Notes under the pieces: generated by a model
Database searches by the model: none
Told to the model about the DNA's origin: nothing
Seen by the model: the letters and a program-made list of their open reading frames with translations, nothing else
Shown here: one piece after another, positions 6,697-13,594 of the stretch
Layout: every line of letters starts with the position of its first letter
How positions within the stretch are numbered: position 1 is the stretch's first letter
Position numbers and translations under genes: made by a program
Assembly (NCBI GenBank): GCA_013695195.1
Contig: JACDAY010000100.1
Coordinates: 1-21,126 of the forward strand
DNA length: 21,126 bases
Reading direction: 5' to 3'
Source of the DNA: Blastocatellia bacterium
GTDB taxonomy: Bacteria; Acidobacteriota; Blastocatellia; Pyrinomonadales; Pyrinomonadaceae

Positions 6697-6899
6697 AAAT
6701 TCTCCTTTTCCTTTAACGCCTTCTCGATCGCGTCAATTTCTTCATCGGTCATGGAAGATGTTTCCGACGGTAAATTATATTCTTCATCTGCCCACGCGCC
6801 AAAATCCAAAAGCTGGCACCGCTCCGAGCAGAAAGGGCGAAATTCATTGCCGTTATACTCGGCCTCTTTCCCGCATTTAGGACACTTAACAACTGGCAT
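6693..6899 (-). CDS. yacG: DNA gyrase inhibitor YacG-type zinc-finger protein
   Basis: A 68-aa protein matching YacG, a small zinc protein that binds GyrB and blocks DNA binding by gyrase in E. coli. The four zinc cysteines are visible: CPKC (C6, C9) and CSERC (C24, C28). They are followed by the diagnostic DFGAWADEEY (32-41) and an acidic helical tail. Length is normal (about 65 aa in E. coli). The frame remains open upstream to 7040, but the YacG fold starts at MPVVKCP, so ATG 6899 is chosen although its Shine-Dalgarno is weak. It is the first gene of a pair with the overlapping membrane-protein gene and is transcribed divergently from the gene at 7097. Confidence 0.93.
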   Translation of the reverse strand: MPVVKCPKCGKEAEYNGNEFRPFCSERCQLLDFGAWADEEYNLPSETSSMTDEEIDAIEKALKEKENL

Positions 6900-6963
6900 A
6901 ATAGATCTTGTAAGCCTCAGATTACCATAGATTATCCGTTGTGAAAAAGGTTTGATCTTCGGA

Positions 6964-6980
6964 ATTATTGTTTGAATAAT
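6964..6980. promoter_or_regulatory. Small palindrome in the yacG divergent intergenic region
   Basis: ATTATT-N5-AATAAT is a perfect 6-bp dyad between the divergent genes at 6899 and 7097. It could be an operator, but AT-rich dyads of this size occur by chance, so support is weak. Confidence 0.2.
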
Positions 6981-7096
6981 GAGTGAAATGGTGCAAAAAT
7001 ATGAAACATCGGTTCGTCCTTTTTGCATCAAACCGAACATTAGGGCATTTTGAAACGTATCTAAAAAGAGAATTTACACAGAAGGAATAAAAGACG

Positions 7097-8113
7097 ATGA
7101 ACGATTACAAAGACCGTTTCGGAAAATGGCAGCGTGAGGCCAAGGATAAATTTGAGGAGCTCGATAAACAGCTCGGCCTAAAAGACAAGATCGAGGAAGG
7201 TGCCCGTGCCGTTGTCGAAACGGCGCAGAAAAGTGCTGAAAGAATAAAAGCGGAAGCCGAAAAGAGCGAAGCCGGAAAACAGGCCATGAAGGCCGCTCGC
7301 GAAACAATCAAAACCGCCGGAACCAGCGCCAAAAAGGCATGGAACGCAAGCGAGCCCGTACGTGATGCCGCAGAAGATGCGGGTGAAAGAGCTGGTGATG
7401 TTGTAAACGCCGCAGGAAAAGCCGCCAGTGAAGTTTTTAGCGTGGCGAGTCAAAAAGCGGGCGAAATATTTGCCGAAGCACGCGATACCGTAGGCAGGAA
7501 CGCGAATCGTGTTTCGAAAGTCTTTAATTTCGGGGCCGGTTGGACGCGAACCATCGATTCGGCAGTAAAATCTGTTTCAAAAGCTTCAGACTGGATCCAG
7601 GATAATCCCGTTCAGGCGGCAACAACCGGAGCTTCTATGGCAATCGGTGCAGGCCTGGGAGTGGTTTTTACGGGGATCAGCTCACATTGGCTTTTCAATT
7701 CCGCGCTTCCGGCGTGGTCGGTAAAAAAAATCAGCGAGCAATTTAACGGCTATTTGAAAAACCGGGAAGAGCTTATCGAAAAAGGCGAATTGAGCGAAGC
7801 CGAAACCGAACGCGTCAGATTCGAGCGTGATCTCGCAAAACGCATCGGCGCACCTCTTTTGGGCGCTTTTTCCTTCGCTTCCGGCGCCGTAATGATGACC
7901 AATATCGTAAACCCTAAAACGGTCACGGGAGCACCCATAGATTGGATCCTCGGCGGAAATCCGCTGCTCGAAGGCGTCTGGTTTTTCGGTAACGGCATGG
8001 TCTGCTTTAAGACGAGTTATGACTTTTTTATGATCGCCCTCGACGGACAGGAAGACGTGCAGAAAATGGTGAAAGAGATCAAGGGATTGCTGCCGCAAAT
8101 GAGCGAAAATTAA
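7097..8113 (+). CDS. Hypothetical protein: amphipathic LEA-like N-terminus, hydrophobic C-terminus
   Basis: A 338-aa protein that I do not recognise. Residues 1-140 are a long charged Ala/Lys/Glu-rich helix with runs such as AERIKAEAEKSEAGKQAMKA, similar in composition to LEA or apolipoprotein-like amphipathic helices. Hydrophobic stretches follow at about 172-195, 251-271 and 284-314, separated by a charged segment (208-250, KNREELIEKGELSEAETERV). The C-terminus is a short amphipathic helix. There is no signal peptide and no catalytic motif. A plausible reading is a membrane-associated structural or stress protein whose N-terminal half coats or tethers to lipid; this is inference only. The start is supported by GAAGGA about 10 nt before ATG 7097. 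Its stop is 3 bp before the Uma2 gene, so the two are probably cotranscribed. Confidence 0.85.
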   Translation: MNDYKDRFGKWQREAKDKFEELDKQLGLKDKIEEGARAVVETAQKSAERIKAEAEKSEAGKQAMKAARETIKTAGTSAKKAWNASEPVRDAAEDAGERAGDVVNAAGKAASEVFSVASQKAGEIFAEARDTVGRNANRVSKVFNFGAGWTRTIDSAVKSVSKASDWIQDNPVQAATTGASMAIGAGLGVVFTGISSHWLFNSALPAWSVKKISEQFNGYLKNREELIEKGELSEAETERVRFERDLAKRIGAPLLGAFSFASGAVMMTNIVNPKTVTGAPIDWILGGNPLLEGVWFFGNGMVCFKTSYDFFMIALDGQEDVQKMVKEIKGLLPQMSEN

Positions 8114-8116
8114 TAT

Positions 8117-8737
8117 ATGGCCGCTTTTCAACCAAAAATGGTATATACGCTTGACGAATATTTCGAGCTTGAAAAGAGCACGAATGAGAAGTTCGAGTTC
8201 TGGGACGGCAATGTCTGGTCGATGGCTGGTGCGAGTTATGCTCACAACATAATTGTCAGAAACCTTAACACCGAAGTCGATTTGCAGCTTCGCGAAAAAG
8301 GCTGTCACTCTTTCCCGACCGATATGCGTATAAAAGTGCCGGAATATCCGCCGTATCGCTATCCCGATCTGACGGCACTTTGCGGCGATCCTGAAATAGA
8401 GAAGATCGGCGGAATTGACATGCTTTTAAATCCGCAAGTGATTATTGAGGTTTTGTCCGATTCGACGGAGGCTTTCGATCGCGGCGATAAGTTCAGTTAT
8501 TACAAGTCGATCGGGAGTTTCTCCGAATATATACTTGTCGCCCAGCATCGACTGCATGTTACTCAATTCGTGAAACATGGCGACGGGTTTTGGATGAATT
8601 TGGAATTCAACGATTTGCAGGACACTGTCGAGCTCAAGTCGGTTCCCTGCAGATTGCCGCTGTCGGATATTTTTCGCGGCGTTTCGTTCCCTGAGCCTAT
8701 GATATCCGGATCGGAAACGGCACGAAACACAGAATAA
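8117..8737 (+). CDS. Uma2-family (DUF820) PD-(D/E)XK putative nuclease
   Basis: A 206-aa protein of the Uma2 family, a PD-(D/E)XK-fold group common in cyanobacteria and Acidobacteriota. Its members are predicted nucleases, mostly of unproven function. Family features are the N-terminal YTLDEYFELE, KFEFWDGNVWSMAG (25-38) with conserved Glu27, H43, YPDLTAL with Asp84, IIEVLSDST with Glu111 and the closing SEYILV (136-141). Asp84 and Glu111 correspond to the PD...(D/E) active-site pair; a lysine of the E-x-K motif is not present. It starts 3 bp after the preceding gene with no strong ribosome site; Met8 is an alternative start. Its last 41 bp overlap tail to tail with the M50 protease gene. Confidence 0.88.
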   Translation: MAAFQPKMVYTLDEYFELEKSTNEKFEFWDGNVWSMAGASYAHNIIVRNLNTEVDLQLREKGCHSFPTDMRIKVPEYPPYRYPDLTALCGDPEIEKIGGIDMLLNPQVIIEVLSDSTEAFDRGDKFSYYKSIGSFSEYILVAQHRLHVTQFVKHGDGFWMNLEFNDLQDTVELKSVPCRLPLSDIFRGVSFPEPMISGSETARNTE

Positions 8738-9722
8738 ATATCACAAAAGTTAAAAAAGTGATCGCCTTCCGTTTTGCATCAAGAGGGCGTTTGTCATAAG
8801 GCTCGGGATGCCGGATCCGCATCATTACTCCGAGGAGGATGGCGATCAAAAATCCGCTCGGGCTGTTGAAGTATATCCAGCCTAGAACTGACAGAGCCGC
8901 CATAATTACAAACGCGATAATTCCCGTCAGGCGGTGAACCATCCCGCCGAACACCGAATAAATAGCATGTCCGCCATCAAGCTGTCCCGACGGGATTAAG
9001 TTTAGAGCCGTAACGAGAAGGCCGACCCAGGCCGCGAAATAGAATGCGTTCCCGATTCCGAAATTCAGATCCATACCTAATAACCAGGCAATTATCTCCA
9101 TTAAAAGCGGATCGGCAAAAACTATTCCGCCTGAACTTGCCATCTGCTCAGACGTGGCCGTCTGCATCGTAGCAATGCCGATAACCGCAATCGGGATCAA
9201 AGCAATAAATCCCGCTATCGGTCCGGCGACGCCGATATCGAAAACCGCCTTTCTAGACGGCATCGGCGACATAATTTTTATGAACGCTCCGAAGGTTCCG
9301 GCCGGCCCGATCATCGGCGGCGTAGGGATGAAATAAGGCAGCGTGGCGTCAACACCATAAATTCGGCACGCGATATAGTGTCCCATTTCGTGCGAGATAA
9401 GGATAAATAGGAGTGAAAGCGAGAAACTTAGGCCATACGTCAGGTATTCGACATTTGTGAAAAGCAGATAAACCGCATTTGCAATAAGGGCAAGATAACG
9501 CTCGGGCAAACTTTCAATAAATTGAAAGATCTCAGGCCACGTTTGCGGATCGCCTTCCGGCAGAGTTCCGATCAACCCAAACGGATAAAGCACTCCGGCG
9601 ATAGTCGAGGTAACGAAAGTAATAAACAAAAGACCGGTATGTTTGATCCAGGTCCGCATCGTCGGGCGCATTGCGGTTCGCTCATAAAATTCAGGGTTGG
9701 CCAAATTATACTGCTCAGACAT
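8697..9722 (-). CDS. Site-2-protease-like M50 membrane metalloprotease
   Basis: A 341-aa multi-pass protein of the M50/S2P group, closest in style to the EGY-type proteases of chloroplasts and cyanobacteria. Members cleave substrates inside the membrane. The zinc motif HEMGH (111-115) sits at the end of a hydrophobic helix (97-115). The second active-site motif NLIPSGQLDGGH (241-252) supplies Asp249. The GAFIKIMSPMPSRKAVFDIGVAGPIAG region (146-171) is typical of the family. About seven membrane segments are visible, and there is no PDZ domain. ATG 9722 is preceded by only a weak GGGA about 10 nt upstream. The 3' end overlaps the convergent Uma2 gene by 41 bp. A substrate is not indicated; anti-sigma factors are the classic bacterial targets. 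Confidence 0.93.
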   Translation of the reverse strand: MSEQYNLANPEFYERTAMRPTMRTWIKHTGLLFITFVTSTIAGVLYPFGLIGTLPEGDPQTWPEIFQFIESLPERYLALIANAVYLLFTNVEYLTYGLSFSLSLLFILISHEMGHYIACRIYGVDATLPYFIPTPPMIGPAGTFGAFIKIMSPMPSRKAVFDIGVAGPIAGFIALIPIAVIGIATMQTATSEQMASSGGIVFADPLLMEIIAWLLGMDLNFGIGNAFYFAAWVGLLVTALNLIPSGQLDGGHAIYSVFGGMVHRLTGIIAFVIMAALSVLGWIYFNSPSGFLIAILLGVMMRIRHPEPYDKRPLDAKRKAITFLTFVIFILCFVPFPIRIS

Positions 9723-9750
9723 TCAGATTATTTCCCAATGGGTGTTTCAA

Positions 9751-9777
9751 ACAGGATAGACAGGATGAACAGGATGG
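9751..9777 (+). repeat. Three 9-bp ACAGGATNN units
   Basis: ACAGGATAG, ACAGGATGA and ACAGGATGG in tandem, upstream of the M50 protease start. The same motif occurs inverted at 9862-9888. Confidence 0.65.
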
Positions 9778-9861
9778 TTTCAGTTATTCAAGTTAATTTG
9801 CATTAGACGCTTGCATATAGTGACTTTTCCATTTATTCAAACTGTAATGTATAGATGCCTT

Positions 9862-9888
9862 AAATCCTATATATCCTGTCCGTCCTGT
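9862..9888 (-). repeat. Inverted partner block of the 9-bp repeat
   Basis: On the minus strand it reads ACAGGACGG, ACAGGATAT and ATAGGATTT. With the block at 9751-9777 it could form a long imperfect stem (about 21 of 28 pairs) around an 84-bp loop. It resembles dispersed intergenic repeats and has no coding potential. Confidence 0.6.
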
Positions 9889-9904
9889 TTAATTTCCCGC
9901 AAGC

Positions 9905-9950
9905 AAAAATCGTAAATCACAAGCATAATTTCAAGTCTTGTGATTTACGA
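9905..9950 (-). terminator. Terminator-like long hairpin after the HU gene
   Basis: A perfect 14-bp stem with arms 9910-9923 and 9937-9950 (TCGTAAATCACAAG and its complement) around a 13-nt loop. On the minus strand it is followed by TTTTT (9905-9909). It sits 34 bp past the HU stop. The stem is AT-rich and the loop large for a classic terminator, so a repeat-derived hairpin is the alternative. Confidence 0.5.
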
Positions 9951-9983
9951 CTGACAACCTGCAAAAACATTTAAAGCAATTCT

Positions 9984-10262
9984 TTACTTTTTGACAGCTT
10001 TTGCGGACAATTCTTTGCCCGGTTTAAATCGAATGGTTTTTCCGGCCGGGATTGGAACTTCCTTTCCGGTGCGAGGGTTTCGCCCGACGCCGCGTTTTCG
10101 CGGTTTGACCACAAAAACGCCAAAGCCTCGAAGCTCGATTCGTTTCCCTTTCGCCAGGGCATCCTTCATTGCGTTGAAAAGCGAGTCGACAACTTGTTCA
10201 GCCTTTTGCTTCGGCACGCCGGTTTTTTCAGCTACCTGATTGACGATGTCTAGTTTGATCAT
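9984..10262 (-). CDS. hup: HU/IHF-family DNA-binding protein
   Basis: A 92-aa histone-like nucleoid protein of normal length. The N-terminal helices (MIKLDIVNQVAEKTGVPKQKAEQVV) precede the family signature GFGVFVVKPRKRGVGRNPRTG (46-66), whose Arg-Asn-Pro arm inserts Pro63 into the minor groove. The lysine-rich end (FKPGKELSAKAVKK) is typical of HU. It bends and packs DNA as a dimer. The start at ATG 10262 is supported by GGAGG 5 nt upstream, and a good sigma-70 promoter lies at 10315-10344. HU and IHF subunits cannot be fully separated by eye, but a lone gene of this type is most often HU. Confidence 0.95.
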   Translation of the reverse strand: MIKLDIVNQVAEKTGVPKQKAEQVVDSLFNAMKDALAKGKRIELRGFGVFVVKPRKRGVGRNPRTGKEVPIPAGKTIRFKPGKELSAKAVKK

Positions 10263-10314
10263 TGTTCCTCCCTCTTCTGATTAAAACGCGGAAAGAAAAA
10301 ATCTCGACATAACA

Positions 10315-10344
10315 ATCATAATGACCTAACTTCTCATCTGTCAA
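10315..10344 (-). promoter_or_regulatory. Sigma-70 promoter of the HU gene
   Basis: On the minus strand TTGACA (10339-10344), an 18-bp spacer, then TATGAT (10315-10320). The -35 is a perfect match and the -10 matches 5 of 6. The -10 ends about 52 bp before the HU start codon. Confidence 0.75.
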
Positions 10345-10438
10345 GATTTTGCAGAGAAATTCATTTGTTTGAGCAAAACGCGTACTACATATCTGCTTCA
10401 AACCTGATATTCAGAATCAAGCGGCTGCAATCGGCTTT

Positions 10439-10469
10439 TTGCGTCAGGCAATCATAAAAATGTTAGAAT
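10439..10469 (+). promoter_or_regulatory. Possible extended -10 promoter of the zinc metallopeptidase gene
   Basis: TGTTAGAAT (10461-10469) fits TGn-TATAAT with one mismatch. A weak TTGCGT lies 19 bp upstream of the TAGAAT. It is 40 nt before ATG 10510. Confidence 0.35.
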
Positions 10470-10509
10470 CTCAGCAAGGATTGTAAATTTAATCGAGGAC
10501 AATATATAT

Positions 10510-11340
10510 ATGCGTTGGAGAGACCAAAGACAGAGCACGAATATTGAAGACCGCCGCGGTATGGGCGGACGCGGGCTAGCAATCGGCGGCGGCGGGATCG
10601 GTATGGTTGTGATTCTTCTAGCGGCGCTGCTCTGCGGTGTCGATCCGAGGCAATTGCTCGAGAACCTGCCGACACAAGGCGGCATTCAGGAACCTCCGAC
10701 CGCAAGCAATTCAACGAATCAGCCTGCGGACGAAAACCGGCAGTTTGTCGGAGCGGTGATGGGAAGCACCGAAGATGTATGGTCGCAGGTACTTCCGCAG
10801 CAGGCGCGTACGCGATACCAGGCGCCGAAACTCGTGCTGTTCTCAAATCAGGTTTCATCCGCATGCGGTTTTGCAGGCGCGGCAACCGGGCCGTTTTATT
10901 GTCCCGGCGATTACAATCTTTATCTTGATTTCGCATTTTTCCGCGAGCTGAAAAATGAGTTCAAGGCTCCGGGCGATTTTGCACAGGCTTATGTCATCGC
11001 TCACGAAGTCGGCCACCACGTACAGAATTTATTAGGAACGATGGACAAAGTTCAGCGCGCCGGACAGAACAATCAACTTTCAGTGGGTCTCGAACTGCAA
11101 GCCGATTGCTACGCCGGAATTTGGGCAAACAATGCTCAACAGAAAGGGCTGGTCGAAGCCGGCGATGCGGAAGAAGCCATTCGCGCCGCTTCGGCCGTCG
11201 GCGATGATATGATCCAAAAACGCACGCAAGGCTACGTCGTTCCCGATTCATTTACGCACGGCACCGCGCAGCAGCGCATGCAGTGGTTTACAAAAGGATT
11301 TCAGACCGGCGATATGCGTCAGTGCGAAGCGTTTAGATAA
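10510..11340 (+). CDS. Neutral zinc metallopeptidase (YpfJ family)
   Basis: A 276-aa protein of the YpfJ/Zn_peptidase family, whose physiological substrates are unknown. The order of elements is standard. An Arg-rich N-terminus (MRWRDQRQSTNIEDRR) is followed by a Gly-rich turn and one membrane helix (28-43), so the domain is exported and anchored. A Pro/Asn-rich linker (55-78) comes next, then the catalytic domain with FYCPGDYNLYLDF (129-141), the zinc motif HEVGHH (165-170) and ELQADCYAG (194-202) with the third ligand Glu194. Two cysteine pairs may form disulfides. GAGGA lies about 10 nt before ATG 10510. It is a single-gene unit, convergent with the frameshifted secreted gene 39 bp away, with no clear terminator between them. 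Confidence 0.94.
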   Translation: MRWRDQRQSTNIEDRRGMGGRGLAIGGGGIGMVVILLAALLCGVDPRQLLENLPTQGGIQEPPTASNSTNQPADENRQFVGAVMGSTEDVWSQVLPQQARTRYQAPKLVLFSNQVSSACGFAGAATGPFYCPGDYNLYLDFAFFRELKNEFKAPGDFAQAYVIAHEVGHHVQNLLGTMDKVQRAGQNNQLSVGLELQADCYAGIWANNAQQKGLVEAGDAEEAIRAASAVGDDMIQKRTQGYVVPDSFTHGTAQQRMQWFTKGFQTGDMRQCEAFR

Positions 11341-11379
11341 ACGTATATCTAAAATTTTCTTTTCGCCGTTGCTCTATTT

Positions 11380-12726
11380 TTATTCCTGAACTACTAGAAT
11401 GACATCCCAGGCCCAGCGGCCCATCTGAGCGCCTCGTGCATCGCGTACCTTCGCACGATATTTGAACAGGTTGCCGTGCTGATCGACACGCCGCGATTCA
11501 CGATAGTCGAGGTCAATCTGCGCCAGTCCGAGCGCAGGCAGAGTATGCAGTTCATTTGATTCGGAAATGCCGTTGTGATTAGCGTCCTGCCACAATCTCA
11601 GACTTGAGAAAACCGCATCGAGTGGGTTAATAAAACCGTCAGCATTGCCGCCATTTTCAGGCTTGTCATATTCGGCAATAGCCAGGAAGCCGTTGCGCTC
11701 TTCGCCGGTCGGCGGTGTTGATTGCGGCGTGAAGTTTCCGAACAACTCCCGCCCGTTGTCAATCGTGCCGTTTTGATTGCGGTCAAATGCCAGCCACGCG
11801 TCATCGGAGTTTGCCGCTGTCCACGAAAACCGTTCTCGCCGTCCGTCCGGATTATTATATAGGTTGAAATCCACGCCATTATCAGAACCTGTCAAGTTGA
11901 ATCCGTCACCTTCAACATCGATCACAATAGGAGTCAACCCGCACGGTCGCTCAAAATACATGGGACAAGCGTCTATCTGCTCGGTATTGCCGCACGGATA
12001 GGTTATAGGCAGATCGGAACAGTCTACGGGACAGCAAAGGCCGGTCTCAGGATCAAAAGAAGTGCCTGATGGACAACGATTGTGTTCTTCATCAAAGGGA
12101 GGCTCGCAAAACTCAGGATGCGGTGTACGCTTTGGCGTTGGCGATGGCGTTGGGGTCGGTTTACATGCGCACGCTAGGCTGTCATAACCGGGGGCTGGAC
12201 ATGCATTCTGAAACTCCACACTTTTTTGACAAATTCCACCGACGTCTTCAAGGCCCGACACGCAGCCCCACTGTGCAGTCTGGCCGCAAGTCCCTTGCTG
12301 ACCACAGTTCGGATACGAATTAAACCGGGCGCGCGTAAAGTTGGGGCAAGAGTTACATGTGGGAGGCTCATAGAAGTCGGTACTGCCTAGACAAACATCC
12401 ATGTAATTTGGATCTATGAATCCAAAGTCCCCGGGCGGCGAAGGATATATGACATCAGGTGCCTGACGCTTGCACCCGACGCGGTCGTCCGGATCCGTGC
12501 AGCCAATGCAGGAGTTATTCGAGTCGCTATCGTTACGAAAATAACCGCATTCAGGTGGAGGCGGCGGAGACAACATGAACTCGGAGGTGGCAGAACAATC
12601 CACCTTTCTGGCAAAATAGGTAATCCCGCAGATCGACCGTATAGGGCCAGCAGAGGACCGGGAACGAGCATTGCAAACCAATATGATGAAGACGTAACGG
12701 AATTCGACAGAAGCAACGACCTCCAA
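11380..12726 (-). CDS. C-terminal part of a frameshifted secreted Cys-rich protein with calcium-loop domain
   Basis: This 448-codon frame holds the downstream part of a larger gene. After a dubious beginning it contains a PPPPPEC motif, a Cys-rich region (60-265; e.g. CIGC, CNSC, CACK and CC), a PTPTPSPTPKRTP linker (190-202), then a domain starting PIVIDVEGDGFNLTG (266-280). That domain carries EF-hand-like loops DRNQNGTIDNGRE (315-327) and DANHNGISESNE (381-392) and ends in a beta-rich tail. It resembles C-terminal domains I associate with large secreted acidobacterial proteins, with dockerin-like or RTX-type calcium loops; binding is inferred. The nominal TTG start at 12726 has no signal peptide or ribosome site and directly follows a stop two codons upstream, so it is not a true start. 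The real N-terminus is in another frame (12724-13283). Confidence 0.8.
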   Translation of the reverse strand: MEVVASVEFRYVFIILVCNARSRSSAGPIRSICGITYFARKVDCSATSEFMLSPPPPPECGYFRNDSDSNNSCIGCTDPDDRVGCKRQAPDVIYPSPPGDFGFIDPNYMDVCLGSTDFYEPPTCNSCPNFTRARFNSYPNCGQQGTCGQTAQWGCVSGLEDVGGICQKSVEFQNACPAPGYDSLACACKPTPTPSPTPKRTPHPEFCEPPFDEEHNRCPSGTSFDPETGLCCPVDCSDLPITYPCGNTEQIDACPMYFERPCGLTPIVIDVEGDGFNLTGSDNGVDFNLYNNPDGRRERFSWTAANSDDAWLAFDRNQNGTIDNGRELFGNFTPQSTPPTGEERNGFLAIAEYDKPENGGNADGFINPLDAVFSSLRLWQDANHNGISESNELHTLPALGLAQIDLDYRESRRVDQHGNLFKYRAKVRDARGAQMGRWAWDVILVVQE

Positions 12727-13283
12727 ATGTTATGGTTATTTGGGTCTTGCTGTAAAGGGATTCCCAACTTCCAGCCCGTTCCGTCTTCGAAATGGACTTC
12801 GCGGATGTCAAGCGTTACGCTTTCAAAGTCGTCCACTCCATATTTCTTAAGCACCTTGTCCCAGCGAAAAAAATCGTTGTCGGTTACTTTGACCTTCACC
12901 GCTTCACTTGGTCGCAGGGTCGGGTCTCCCGGATAAGTGATGGCGGGTGCCGAACGCCTCCCAAAAAAGATAGATACCCCGGCAGGTCCTGTCATCTGCC
13001 CTTGCTTAGGGATCACAAGGTCGATTTGGAAATGGACAATATTCTTATCCGAAACGTTTTTGATACCCAGTGTTAGGTGTTTGAGCCAATCTCGTTCCCC
13101 TAAGACGTGTTTCTGCTTCTCAAAGGTCTTGTCGCCCAACTCGCGGCTTACAACAACAATTGGGGAAGTCCGGTGTAGAGAGTCTTCCCTAACTCCCCGA
13201 TCTTTCTCTTGTGCGACTCCGATCGACGCTGAAAAACAAACGACATGGATCGCCAGCAGAAACTTCAGAAACATTCTACTCAT
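12414..13283 (-). CDS. N-terminal part of the same frameshifted secreted protein
   Basis: This frame begins with a good start, ATG 13283 with AGGAGG 5 nt upstream, and a signal peptide (1-24, cleavage near VAQ). A soluble beta-rich domain follows (40-187): IVVVSRELGDKTF, TLGIKNVSDKNIVHFQIDLVIP, then FESVTLDIREVHFEDGTGWKLG. It contains no catalytic motif that I know. After Trp187 (codon 12725-12723) the translation turns Leu/Arg-rich and loses protein character until the stop at 12414. The overlapping frame of the 11380-12726 ORF continues sensibly from the same point as EVVASVEF. One missing G, TGG(G)AG instead of TGGAG, would fuse the frames into one protein of about 635 residues. Residues past 187 of this frame are therefore probably not genuine. 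Confidence 0.8.
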   Translation of the reverse strand: MSRMFLKFLLAIHVVCFSASIGVAQEKDRGVREDSLHRTSPIVVVSRELGDKTFEKQKHVLGERDWLKHLTLGIKNVSDKNIVHFQIDLVIPKQGQMTGPAGVSIFFGRRSAPAITYPGDPTLRPSEAVKVKVTDNDFFRWDKVLKKYGVDDFESVTLDIREVHFEDGTGWKLGIPLQQDPNNHNIWRSLLLSNSVTSSSYWFAMLVPGPLLALYGRSAGLPILPERWIVLPPPSSCCLRRLHLNAVIFVTIATRITPALAARIRTTASGASVRHLMSYILRRPGTLDS

Positions 13284-13594
13284 ATAATCCTCCTATGATG
13301 AATTTCTACTCCGATAGAAAGTTTTCACTCTGCCAATACGAAATGGGTAAAATCTGCAAACACCCAGGGTAATTTTTAGATGGTCAAGTTTTGCAGGACA
13401 GGATCTTTTCTGACTTAGACCGTCGAGCGTTCCGTAGTTACGGCTATAGTTATCAAAACAACCAACGATACTATCCCCAAATTATCCTGTTACTTTTCAT
13501 AAAAACCTCTTTATAGTAGGAATTGGTGCGATAGAAATTATGATCGGATCAGAACTACATTACTCTCAATGTTATTACAAAGTCAACGTAATTT
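13284..13594. other. Intergenic stretch without a gene
   Basis: 311 bp between two minus-strand genes. It contains the AGGAGG site of the secreted gene at its left end, a small dyad CCGTA-GT-TACGG (13432-13443), and no ORF with protein character on either strand. A TTGACC (minus strand, 13382-13387) could be a -35 for the secreted gene, but no convincing -10 lies at the proper distance. No terminator hairpin is visible. Confidence 0.5.

Noticed and set aside
6900..7040. N-terminal extension of yacG to 7040
   Set aside because: The extra 47 residues are not part of the YacG fold, and MPVVKCP at 6899 is the natural start.
7682..8308. Antisense ORF of 208 codons over the 338-aa gene and the Uma2 start
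   Set aside because: It spans two plus-strand genes with good context and has no recognisable domain.
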